Below, piece after piece: positions 32,097-41,021 of a stretch of DNA of 64,000 nt. The DNA comes from Corallococcus macrosporus DSM 14697 (GTDB taxonomy: Bacteria; Myxococcota; Myxococcia; Myxococcales; Myxococcaceae), in assembly GCF_002305895.1 (NCBI RefSeq), contig NZ_CP022203.1, forward strand, positions 5,248,501 through 5,312,500, in the 5' to 3' direction. Position 1 is the stretch's first letter; every line of letters begins with the position of its first letter. Position numbers and translations under genes: made by a program. A model generated the notes under the pieces. That model had not been told where the DNA came from, searched no databases, and saw only the letters and a list, made by a program, of their open reading frames with translations.

Positions 32097-35000
32097 CTAG
32101 TTCATCTTCGACAACTGCTCGGAGAGCAGGTGCGCGAGGTTCGCTTCCGCCAGTCCATCCAGCGCGCGCTCGACCGGGCTGTCCGCCTTCGGCGTGGCGC
32201 GCGCCTCCTCCGTGAACTCCAGGGGGATGACCGCGTCCATGAGGTGGGCCGCGAGCTTCTCCGCCGTGGGGTAGTTGAAGACGAGCGTCGCGGGCAGCGA
32301 CAGGCCGAGCCCGCTCTGGAGCCGGTTCTTGAGCTGGAGCGCCGCCAGGGAGTCGATGCCCAACTCGTGGAAGCCTCGCGCGGGGTCAATGGACTCCCCC
32401 GAGCCCGCGCCGCGCATCCACGCCACCTGCTCCCGCACGTAGTCCATCACCAGCCTCCGGCGCGCTTCGATGGGCGCCGCCGTGAGCGTGTCCAGGAACG
32501 ACGCGCGCTCCACCGTTGGCGCGCCCCCCGCCCGCTCGCGCAGCTCCGCGTCGTAGGGCGTCGCCCGGCCACCGCCGAACACCGACCAGTCAATGGCGGC
32601 CACGCCCACCTGTGGGATGCGCGACGTGAGGAGGCGCTCCAGCGCGCGCAGGCCCTGCGCCTTCGGGATGACGCCAAAGCCCGGCGTGCGAGCCTCCTCG
32701 CTGACCGACACCTGAGCGCCCGCGTCACCCGCCCAGATGCCCCAGTTGATGCTCAAGGCGGGCAGGCCCAGGGCGCGCCGGTGATGCGCCAGGGCATCCT
32801 CGAACGCGTTCGCCGCGCAGTGGTTCGCCTGTCCCGCCGAGCCCACCAGCGACGCCACGGACGAGAACAACACGAAGTGCTCGAGCGGCAGGCCCGCCGT
32901 GAGGCGATGCAGGTTCCAGGCGCCCCGCATCTTGGGCCGCAGCACCGTCTCGAAGCGCTCCCAGCGCTGCTGCCGCAGCACACCGTCGTCGAGCACGCCC
33001 GCGGAGTGGAACACCCCGCCCAGCGGCGCCAGCTCCCCCGCCACCTCATGCAGCAGCGCGGCCAGCGCCTCCGCGTCCGCGATGTCGACCTGCCGGTACT
33101 CGACACGAGCGCCCTGCTGACGCAAGTGCTCCAGCCGCTCCGCGGCCTGCGGACTCACGGAGCCCCGGCCCGTCAGCACCAGGTTGCGCGCGCCCCGGCT
33201 CACCAGCAACTCCGCCGTCAGCAGACCGAGCCGGCCGAGCCCGCCCGCCACCAGATAGCTGCGGTCCGCACGGAAGGCCTCGACGCGCTCCGCGGAGGTG
33301 CCCACCAGCTTCCGCGACTCCACCCGCCGGAGCCGCGCGACATAGCGCCCGTCGCGATACGCCACCTGGTTCTCCGCCACGTCCGGGCGGCGGCGAATCT
33401 CCTGCGCCAGCAGCTCCGCCTGTGCGCCCGCGTCCCCGTTCGCGTCCAGGTCGACGCACCGGCAGTCCAGCTCGGAGGCCTCGATGGCCAGTGGCCGCGC
33501 CATGCCCCACAGCAACGACTGCGCGAGCCCCGGCAGCGGCGCGCCCACCGTCACGGGCTGCGCTCCACGGGACACCAGCCAGACGGCACCCGCATACCCA
33601 CGGTCGAGCAGGAACTGGAGCAGCCCCAGCGCGCCCCCGCCCGACACGCGGGCGGCCCGCCCCAGCCCGTCCGCGTCCAGCGTCTCCACGCCTGCGCCGT
33701 GGGCCCCCCACAGGAAGATGACGTCCGACACGCTGGACGGCAGCGACATGGACCGCAGGGCCTCCGCGAGCGCCTCGGGCGCGTCAGGCACCTCGAAGGT
33801 CGTCTCATCGATACGCCGCGCGGCCGTGCCACGGATGGCGACGAAGCAGGTGCGGCCGTCGCGCGTCAGCGCCTCCGCGAGCGGCTGTCCCACGCCGTCG
33901 CGCTCCGTGAGCACCAGGCATGCGCCGCTCGAAGGCACCAGCGTCTCCGGACGGCGCCCCTCCAAGGCGAGCGGTTCCCACCGCCGCTCGTAGAGCCACT
34001 CATCCAGCGAGGTCGACAGCGCGGCGCGCAGCGCCTCCTGGCTCGTGCGCTGAAGCTCCAGACCGCGCACCCAGGCGCGCAGCGCCCCGTCGTTTCCGAA
34101 GATGCGGACGTCCGCGCGCAGCCGCTTCCCGCCCTCATCGAGCGGCCGCACCACGGCGTGGCTCCACACGCCATCGTCGATGCTGCCCAGCACCTGGAGG
34201 CGTTCGATGTTCACCGGTACGTACAGCTCGGTGCCATCCATGTCGGGATAGGCCCCGCCCACCACCTGGAGGCAGGCGTCCATCAAGGCGGGATGCGCGA
34301 GGAAACCGCCGCTGTTTCCAAGCCCCGAGGGCCGCTCGATGCGGGCCAGGACCTGCTCGCCTTCCCGGCGCAGCTCGGTGATGCCCTGGAACTCCGGACC
34401 GAACTCGACGCCCGCGCTGCGTGCCCGCTGGTAGTAGTCGTCGACAGGGAGCGGGGTCTGCAATGCCCTCAACACGCTGTCGAGGTCATGCTCCGCCACG
34501 GACGGCGCCACGTCTTCGAGGACCGCGAGCGTGCCCGTCGCGTGGAGGTTCCACACCGCGTCGGAGCCCTCGCCCGCCCGGCTGAAGATGCGGATGGAAG
34601 CCCGGCCCGCTCCATCGCGGCGCAGGGCGCACTGCACCTTCCGTTCGGCATCCTTCGGGAAGGTCATGGCGTTGAGGATGGCCAACTCCTTCAACTCCAG
34701 CGCGGACGTGCCCAACAAGCGGGCGCCAGCGGACAGCGCCATCTCGACGTAGCCCGTCGCTGGCAGCGTGGGCGTCCCGAAGACGCGGTGCTGTCCCAGG
34801 AATGACTGAGCGGACGGCCCCAGCGTCGCCTCGAACAGCAGCTCACCGGCCTCCAGGACCGCCAGGGGTACGCGCTCGCCGATGAGCGGGTGCTCGGCAC
34901 GGGACACAGGCCGCCCGTTGGGACGCTGGAGCCCCGCCCCCTCCTCCCAGTAGCGCTGGCGCTGGAAGGCATAGGTCGGAACCGCCACCTTCCGCCGGGC

Positions 35001-38000
35001 GTAGCCGGCGTCCACCGCCGTCCAGTCCACCGGCACGCCGCGCACGTACAGCGCCGCCAGGCTCTCCAGCATCTGCCGCCAGCCACCGTCGTCGGCGCGC
35101 AGGCTCGGCAGCATCGTGCCCACGCCTTCGGGCAGCGAGCGCGCCGCCATGCCGAGCAGCGTCGCCTTCGGGCCGACCTCGACGAAGACGCGCACACCGT
35201 CGCGGTACACGGTCTCCACGCCCCGGGCGAACCGCACCGGGTTGCGGAGCTGGCTGCACCAGTAGTCCGGCGTGCCCAGCGCGTCCGTGATGAGCTCGCC
35301 CGTCATCCCGGAGACCATGGGAATGGACGGGGGCGAGAACCGCAGCGTCGAGGCCACCGCCCGGAACTCCGGGAGGATGGCCTCCATCATCACCGAATGG
35401 GCGGCGCGCGGGATGTTGAGGCGCTTCACCTTGAAGCCTCGCACCTCCAGCGCCTGGCCAATCTCTTCAATCTCCGCCGGGACTCCGGAGATGACGACGT
35501 TGTCCGGCCCGTTGACCGCCGCGATGGAGCTGGCCCACCCGCCTTCGGCCAGGAACGCACGCAGCTCCGGCTCCGCCGCGGAGACCGCGATGTTGCTGCC
35601 CTCGGGGAGCTGCTGAATCAGCCGGCCCCGGTGGACCGCCAGCTTGAGGCCGTCCTCCACGCTGAACACGCCCGCGATGCAGGCCGCGGCCAGCTCGCCC
35701 GTGCTGTGGCCCAGCAGCACGTCCGGCTGGATGCCCCAGGACATCCACAGCTCCGCCAGCGCGTACTCCAGCACGAAGACCACCGGCTGGGCGTAGCCGA
35801 GCTGGTCGATGGGCGACGGCTGCCCCGGCTCCGCGTAGAGGACGGAGAGCAGCGAGCGGTCCCAGTATTCGCGGAGCAGTTCGTCGAACGAATCGATGCG
35901 CCGGCGGAAGCCCGCGTGCGCCTGGTAGAGCTCACGCGCGGCCCCGACGTACTGCGAGCCCTGTCCAGAGAACAGGAACGCGACCTTCACCGCCTGCTTC
36001 GCGTCGACCGTGCCCTGCACGAAGCCCGGGTGTTCTTCGTTCCGCTCCGCCGCGCTCAGGACCGCCGCCACCTGCGCCGCGTCCGCGCCCACCACCGCGA
36101 GCCGGTGGTCGAAGGCGACGCGTCCGGTGTTCGCGGAGAAGCACACGTCCGCGAGCGACGCGTCCGGTGCCTCCAGCGCCGCCCGGTAGCGGCCCGCGAG
36201 CTGGCGCAGCGCCTCCGGGCTCCGCGCGGACAGCGCCAGGAGGTGCCGAGAGCGGTCCAGCCGCTGCGCGTCCGGCTGCCCCACCGCCACCGGCGGCGCC
36301 TCTTCGAGCACCAGGTGCGCGTTGGTCCCGCCGATGCCGAACGAGCTGAGGCCGGCGCGCAGCACGCCTTGCGCCGCCGTCCAGGGCCGGGCCTTGTCCA
36401 CGACGTAGAACGGCGTCTTGTGCAGCTCCAGCCGCGGGTTCGGCGACTGGTAGTGCAGCGTGGGCGGCAGCGTGCGGTGCTGCAACGCCAGCACGACCTT
36501 GATGAGGCCGGCGACGCCCGCCGCGCTGTCGAGGTGACCGATGTTGCCCTTCACCGAGCCCAGGCCACACGTCTGGGCCTGCACCTGAGCGCCGAACGCC
36601 TCGGTCAGCGCCGCCACTTCGATGGGGTCGCCAATCGCCGTCCCGGTGCCATGGGCTTCCACGTAGGAGATGGTCCGCGGGTCCACCTTGGCGTGCTGAT
36701 GCGCGCGCCGCACCACCTCCGTCTGACCGTCCACGCCGGGGGCCATGAAGCCCACCTTGCGGTGCCCGTCGTTGTTGATGGCGGAGCCCTTGATGACGGC
36801 GAGCACCCGGTCCCCGTCCGCGAGCGCCCTGCTCAGGCGCTTGAGGACCACGATGCCGGCGCCGCTCCCCGGAATGGTCCCGTTGGCTCCGGCATCGAAG
36901 GGACGGCAGTGGCCATCCCGCGAGAAGACGCTGCCCTCCTCGTAGAGGTAGCCCACGCGGTGGGGGACCTTGATGGCCACGCCACCCGCCAGCGCCAGGT
37001 CGCAGCTCCCCTCCACCAGCGCCGCGCACGCCGCCGACACCGCGACCAGGGACGTGGAGCAGGCCGTCTGGATGTTGATGCTGGGCCCGCGCAGGTCGAG
37101 CTTGTAGGACACCTGCGTGGCCAGGAAGTCCTTGTCCTGCGCCATCAGGTCCTGGAAGAAGCCAATGGGGCGCGTCAGGTCCGGGTACGGATAGCGGTAG
37201 TGACTGACGCTCTTGCCGGCGTACACGCCCACGAGCCCGTCGCGCCCCGAGGGCGGATAGCCCGCGTGCTCCAGCGCCTCCCAGGCGCACTCCAGGAACA
37301 CCCGCTGCTGCGGGTCCAACGCGCGCGCCTCGCGAGGCGTCAGCGAGAAGAACTCGGCGTCGAACGCGTCGAAGTCCTCCATCACCGCCGACGAGCGGAC
37401 GTAACCGGGGCTCCGGAACGCGTCCGGACTGACGCCCGCGGCCAGCAGCTCCTCGTCGGTGAACGTGCCCACCGACTCCACGCCCTGCATCAGGTTCCGC
37501 CAGAACTGCTCGGGCGTTGACGCGCCGGGGAAGCGGCAGCTCATCCCGATGATGGCGATGTCCCGCGCATCCTCCGTCCGCGGCGTCTCCTCGCGCGCCA
37601 CGGGGGCCGCCGCCTCGGGCTGCGCCTCGCCCTCCGCCGCCGCGAGCTTCGCCGCGAGCACCTTGACGGTGGGCCTGCCGAACAGGTCCGTGACGGGGAC
37701 GGAGCGCCCCAGCTTCTCCTTGAGCTCGAGGTGGAGCTTGATGAGGTGCACCGAGTTGGCGCCCAGCTCGAAGAAGTTCCGGTCCGGATGGACCTCCGGA
37801 ACCCCCAGCACCTCCGCCACCACCTTCGCGATGGACTCCTGGAGCGCCTGGGCCTCACGGCCTGGCCGGCTGGCGACGGCGGGCTTGCGCTCCTCGCGCT
37901 GCGCGGGCTTCGCGACCGCGTCTGGGTGCGGCAGCGCCTTGCGGTCCACCTTCGCGTTGCGCGTCAGCGGCAGGGCCTCCAGCACCACGTAGGTCGCGGG

Positions 38001-41000
38001 GACCAGGTGCTCCGGCAGCTTGCGCGACAGGAACTCCCGGACGTGCCGCGTATCAATCCCCCGCTGCGCGTCCGACGGGACGACGTACGCGACGAGCCGC
38101 TTCTCGTGGTGTTCGCCCACGGCGCCAACCACGGCGGCGCTGATGCTCGCCTCCTGGAGCAGCGCGGCCTCGATTTCCCCGGGCTCGATGCGCTGTCCAC
38201 GGATGGAGAGCTGGAAGTCGACCCGGCCGAGGAACTCGATGGTGCCATCCGGGAGGTAGCGCCCGAGGTCACCCGTGCGGTAGATGCGCTCCCCCGTCCT
38301 TGGGTGCACGGTGAACTTCTTCGAGCCCGCCCCCGCGCCCACGTAGCCCTGGGCCACGCCCACGCCGGCGCAGCACAGCTCGCCCGGCACCCAGACGGGG
38401 CGCTCGTCCAGGTGCTCGTCCAGCACGTAGTACTTCGTGTTCGAGATGGGCTTGCCGTACGGGATGCTGCGGCGGCGCTCGTCCGCCTCGGCGACCGGGT
38501 GGGAGATGTTCCACAGGGACGTCTCCGTCGGGCCGCCGACGCTCATCAGCTTCACGTCACCGAACTTCGCCCGCAGCCGCGAGGGCATGGTGACGGGGAG
38601 CCAGTCGCCGCCGAGCATCACCAGCCGCAGCGGACAGGTCAGCCGCGCGTTGCTGCCTTCGAGGTACGTCAGCAGCATCTCCATCATCGCCGGCACGGTG
38701 CTCCAGATGGAGACGCCATGCCGGCTCATCAGCTCCGCCCAGTGCGACGGGTCCCTGCGCGACGAGGCGTCCGGCATGACCATGGCCGCGCCAGCGCTCA
38801 GCGTGCCGAACACGTCGTAGACGGAGAAGTCGTGGTGGAGCGCGCTGAGGGCGATGACGCGGTCATCCGGCCCGACGCCGAACCTCCGGTTCGTCCACTC
38901 CACGCCGTTGACCATGCCCGCGTGGGTGAGCATGGCCCCGTTGGGCTGGCCCGTGGAGCCGGAGGTGTAGAGGATGTGCGCCAGGTCCTCGGGCCGCTGC
39001 ACGGGCGCGGGCGGCGCGTCGCTGTACTCGCTGAAGGCGTCCGGGGTGACGACGAGCACCTGGACTCCCTCCGGCCAGGCCTCCCGCGCGAACTTCGGCT
39101 GCGTCACCGCCAGCGAGGCCCCGCCGTTCTTCATCATGAAGGCGCGGCGCTCCCGCGGCAGGCCCGCGTCGATGGGCAGGTACGCCGCGCCCGAGCCGAG
39201 CACGCCCAGCGCGGCCACGACCTGCTCCCACCCCTTCTCCATCACGATGGCGACGATGCGGTTGGGCGCGGCGCCCCGCTCCCGCAGCGCATGCGCCAGC
39301 CGGCTGGAGCGCCGGGACAGCTCGCCGTAGGTCAGGCTCACACTGGACGAAGCCAGCGCCAGCGCCTCCGGGCGCGCGGCGGCGTTGCGGAAGAAGCCGG
39401 TGTGGAGCAGCGCGCCGCTCTGGGGGCGCGCCGTGTCGTTGACGCGGGCCAGCAGCTCCACCTGCCGGGCCGGGCGCGTGTCCAGGCGCTGCTGGTCCCA
39501 CGCCGCGTCGTCCTCCGCCAGGCGCCGCAGCAGGGCGCAGAAGCTGGAGAACATGTCGTCAATCATGCCGGGCGGGAACAGCTCCTCCGCCACGTCCCAG
39601 TTCAGGAAGACGCCGCCGCGCTGGTAGACAATCTGCAGGTCGATCCACACCTGGGGCGTCTGCGTCAGCGCCTCCACCAGCTCGCCGAACTCCTCCGCCA
39701 GGAAGTCGACCCAGTGCGAGTCCTTGCTCTTGGAGTGAGACGCGAAGCTCGTCATCACCACGGGCATGATGGCGCCTGAGATCCGCCCCTGCGCCCGGAA
39801 CAGCTCGCGCAGCAGCTCCACGCCGCTCACCTCGCGGTGCTCCAGGGCGAGGAAGAGCTGGTCCCGGATGGCCAGCGCCCGCTCCGTGAAGGACCGCTCC
39901 GGCCGGTGGTCCACCTCAATCAGCGTGAAGCTGGCGAAGGTGCCGACAATCTCGTTGACCTGGGGATGCAGGGGCAGCCGGTTGAAGTGCGGGACGTTGA
40001 GCGTGAAGCGCGGGCTGCGGCTCCAGCGCGCCATGACCTCCGCGTACGCCGCCAGCAGCAGCTCCGGCTCCGTCAGCTTCCGCGCGCGCGCCCGCTGCTT
40101 GAGCGGCTGCCAGACGTCTGGCCCCAGCCGCTCGAAGACACGGCCGAAGCGAGGGCGCCGCAGCGAGCCCGGGTCTCTTTCGAGCGGCAGGTCCGGCGCG
40201 GGCGGCAGGTTCGGCAGGCGGGAGCGCCAGTATTCGAGCGAGCGCGAATACCGGGCCCCCCGCGCGTGCTGCACCGCCAGCGCGTAGTCCCGGAACGACA
40301 GGTCCAACTGGGGCAGCGCCGGCGCACCGCCCAGGTGTTTGTAGAGGTGGACCAGCTCCCGGTAGAGAATCTGGAAGCTGTACCCATCGATGAACGTCCC
40401 ATCGATGCTCATGAACAGGCGGGAGCGTCCCCCGTCGAGCTGGCACACTCGCAGCTCGAACAGCGGCCACTGGTCCAACGCCAGCACCTGCTGGGACAGG
40501 CGCGCCCGGATCGCCTGGAAGCGGGCCTCCGCCTCTTCCTGGCCGCGCCCGCGCAGGTCCTCCACGGGGAGCGCGTAGCGCGGCACCTCGGGGAGGATGC
40601 GCTGCTGGAAGCCAGGCAGCGCCACCACCCGAAGCATCTCGTGGCGGGCGACGAGCAGGTTCCAGGCCTCCTCGAAGCGCGCCAGGTCCAGCGCGTGGCA
40701 GTCAATCTCGTTGTACGCGTGCATCGCCGCGTTCATCTCGAGTTCGGCCTGCCGGCCCACGCTGTAGGCCTGCTGAATCTCCGTCATCGGGAACGGCTCG
40801 TGCCGCGCCTCGGGCCGGGGCGTGATTTGCGGCAGGGTCTCCGCCTGGGGCACCCGCTGCTCCGCCAGGAGGGTCAGCAGCGCCGCCTTGTTCGCCACCA
40901 GTTGCTCGCGCAGCGCGCCCGGAATCTCACCCGTGGGCGATTCGACCGCCAGCCGCTCACCCTCCACCGACAGCTTGATGCCGTGCCCGGCCAGGGCCTG

Positions 41001-41021
41001 GAGAAGCTCACTCAATGTCAT
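32097..41021 (-). CDS. Hybrid NRPS-PKS Cy-A-PCP-KS-AT-DH-KR-ACP (2974 aa)
   Basis: A TubC docking domain (1-52) precedes a heterocyclisation domain (about 75-510; DGTFID with Asp207 and Asp212, plus TPQVWIDLQ). The A domain (about 530-1030) has pocket D-F-Y-S-M-G-V-L-W-K, nearest the Cys code but not exact, so Cys, Ser or Thr. Its A3 motif reads GQPNG instead of GxPKG. The PCP has Ser1090. The KS (about 1152-1580) has Cys1321, His1457 and His1496. The AT (about 1680-1985; GHSTG Ser1773) has RAAHS where HAFHS or YASHS stands. The DH has His2078 and Asp2248. The KR (about 2587-2760) has LDD, with His2734 at the usual Tyr. The ACP has Ser2891. It would add an azoline to the starter and begin the polyene. 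No oxidase domain is present. Confidence 0.93.
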   Translation of the reverse strand: MTLSELLQALAGHGIKLSVEGERLAVESPTGEIPGALREQLVANKAALLTLLAEQRVPQAETLPQITPRPEARHEPFPMTEIQQAYSVGRQAELEMNAAMHAYNEIDCHALDLARFEEAWNLLVARHEMLRVVALPGFQQRILPEVPRYALPVEDLRGRGQEEAEARFQAIRARLSQQVLALDQWPLFELRVCQLDGGRSRLFMSIDGTFIDGYSFQILYRELVHLYKHLGGAPALPQLDLSFRDYALAVQHARGARYSRSLEYWRSRLPNLPPAPDLPLERDPGSLRRPRFGRVFERLGPDVWQPLKQRARARKLTEPELLLAAYAEVMARWSRSPRFTLNVPHFNRLPLHPQVNEIVGTFASFTLIEVDHRPERSFTERALAIRDQLFLALEHREVSGVELLRELFRAQGRISGAIMPVVMTSFASHSKSKDSHWVDFLAEEFGELVEALTQTPQVWIDLQIVYQRGGVFLNWDVAEELFPPGMIDDMFSSFCALLRRLAEDDAAWDQQRLDTRPARQVELLARVNDTARPQSGALLHTGFFRNAAARPEALALASSSVSLTYGELSRRSSRLAHALRERGAAPNRIVAIVMEKGWEQVVAALGVLGSGAAYLPIDAGLPRERRAFMMKNGGASLAVTQPKFAREAWPEGVQVLVVTPDAFSEYSDAPPAPVQRPEDLAHILYTSGSTGQPNGAMLTHAGMVNGVEWTNRRFGVGPDDRVIALSALHHDFSVYDVFGTLSAGAAMVMPDASSRRDPSHWAELMSRHGVSIWSTVPAMMEMLLTYLEGSNARLTCPLRLVMLGGDWLPVTMPSRLRAKFGDVKLMSVGGPTETSLWNISHPVAEADERRRSIPYGKPISNTKYYVLDEHLDERPVWVPGELCCAGVGVAQGYVGAGAGSKKFTVHPRTGERIYRTGDLGRYLPDGTIEFLGRVDFQLSIRGQRIEPGEIEAALLQEASISAAVVGAVGEHHEKRLVAYVVPSDAQRGIDTRHVREFLSRKLPEHLVPATYVVLEALPLTRNAKVDRKALPHPDAVAKPAQREERKPAVASRPGREAQALQESIAKVVAEVLGVPEVHPDRNFFELGANSVHLIKLHLELKEKLGRSVPVTDLFGRPTVKVLAAKLAAAEGEAQPEAAAPVAREETPRTEDARDIAIIGMSCRFPGASTPEQFWRNLMQGVESVGTFTDEELLAAGVSPDAFRSPGYVRSSAVMEDFDAFDAEFFSLTPREARALDPQQRVFLECAWEALEHAGYPPSGRDGLVGVYAGKSVSHYRYPYPDLTRPIGFFQDLMAQDKDFLATQVSYKLDLRGPSINIQTACSTSLVAVSAACAALVEGSCDLALAGGVAIKVPHRVGYLYEEGSVFSRDGHCRPFDAGANGTIPGSGAGIVVLKRLSRALADGDRVLAVIKGSAINNDGHRKVGFMAPGVDGQTEVVRRAHQHAKVDPRTISYVEAHGTGTAIGDPIEVAALTEAFGAQVQAQTCGLGSVKGNIGHLDSAAGVAGLIKVVLALQHRTLPPTLHYQSPNPRLELHKTPFYVVDKARPWTAAQGVLRAGLSSFGIGGTNAHLVLEEAPPVAVGQPDAQRLDRSRHLLALSARSPEALRQLAGRYRAALEAPDASLADVCFSANTGRVAFDHRLAVVGADAAQVAAVLSAAERNEEHPGFVQGTVDAKQAVKVAFLFSGQGSQYVGAARELYQAHAGFRRRIDSFDELLREYWDRSLLSVLYAEPGQPSPIDQLGYAQPVVFVLEYALAELWMSWGIQPDVLLGHSTGELAAACIAGVFSVEDGLKLAVHRGRLIQQLPEGSNIAVSAAEPELRAFLAEGGWASSIAAVNGPDNVVISGVPAEIEEIGQALEVRGFKVKRLNIPRAAHSVMMEAILPEFRAVASTLRFSPPSIPMVSGMTGELITDALGTPDYWCSQLRNPVRFARGVETVYRDGVRVFVEVGPKATLLGMAARSLPEGVGTMLPSLRADDGGWRQMLESLAALYVRGVPVDWTAVDAGYARRKVAVPTYAFQRQRYWEEGAGLQRPNGRPVSRAEHPLIGERVPLAVLEAGELLFEATLGPSAQSFLGQHRVFGTPTLPATGYVEMALSAGARLLGTSALELKELAILNAMTFPKDAERKVQCALRRDGAGRASIRIFSRAGEGSDAVWNLHATGTLAVLEDVAPSVAEHDLDSVLRALQTPLPVDDYYQRARSAGVEFGPEFQGITELRREGEQVLARIERPSGLGNSGGFLAHPALMDACLQVVGGAYPDMDGTELYVPVNIERLQVLGSIDDGVWSHAVVRPLDEGGKRLRADVRIFGNDGALRAWVRGLELQRTSQEALRAALSTSLDEWLYERRWEPLALEGRRPETLVPSSGACLVLTERDGVGQPLAEALTRDGRTCFVAIRGTAARRIDETTFEVPDAPEALAEALRSMSLPSSVSDVIFLWGAHGAGVETLDADGLGRAARVSGGGALGLLQFLLDRGYAGAVWLVSRGAQPVTVGAPLPGLAQSLLWGMARPLAIEASELDCRCVDLDANGDAGAQAELLAQEIRRRPDVAENQVAYRDGRYVARLRRVESRKLVGTSAERVEAFRADRSYLVAGGLGRLGLLTAELLVSRGARNLVLTGRGSVSPQAAERLEHLRQQGARVEYRQVDIADAEALAALLHEVAGELAPLGGVFHSAGVLDDGVLRQQRWERFETVLRPKMRGAWNLHRLTAGLPLEHFVLFSSVASLVGSAGQANHCAANAFEDALAHHRRALGLPALSINWGIWAGDAGAQVSVSEEARTPGFGVIPKAQGLRALERLLTSRIPQVGVAAIDWSVFGGGRATPYDAELRERAGGAPTVERASFLDTLTAAPIEARRRLVMDYVREQVAWMRGAGSGESIDPARGFHELGIDSLAALQLKNRLQSGLGLSLPATLVFNYPTAEKLAAHLMDAVIPLEFTEEARATPKADSPVERALDGLAEANLAHLLSEQLSKMN

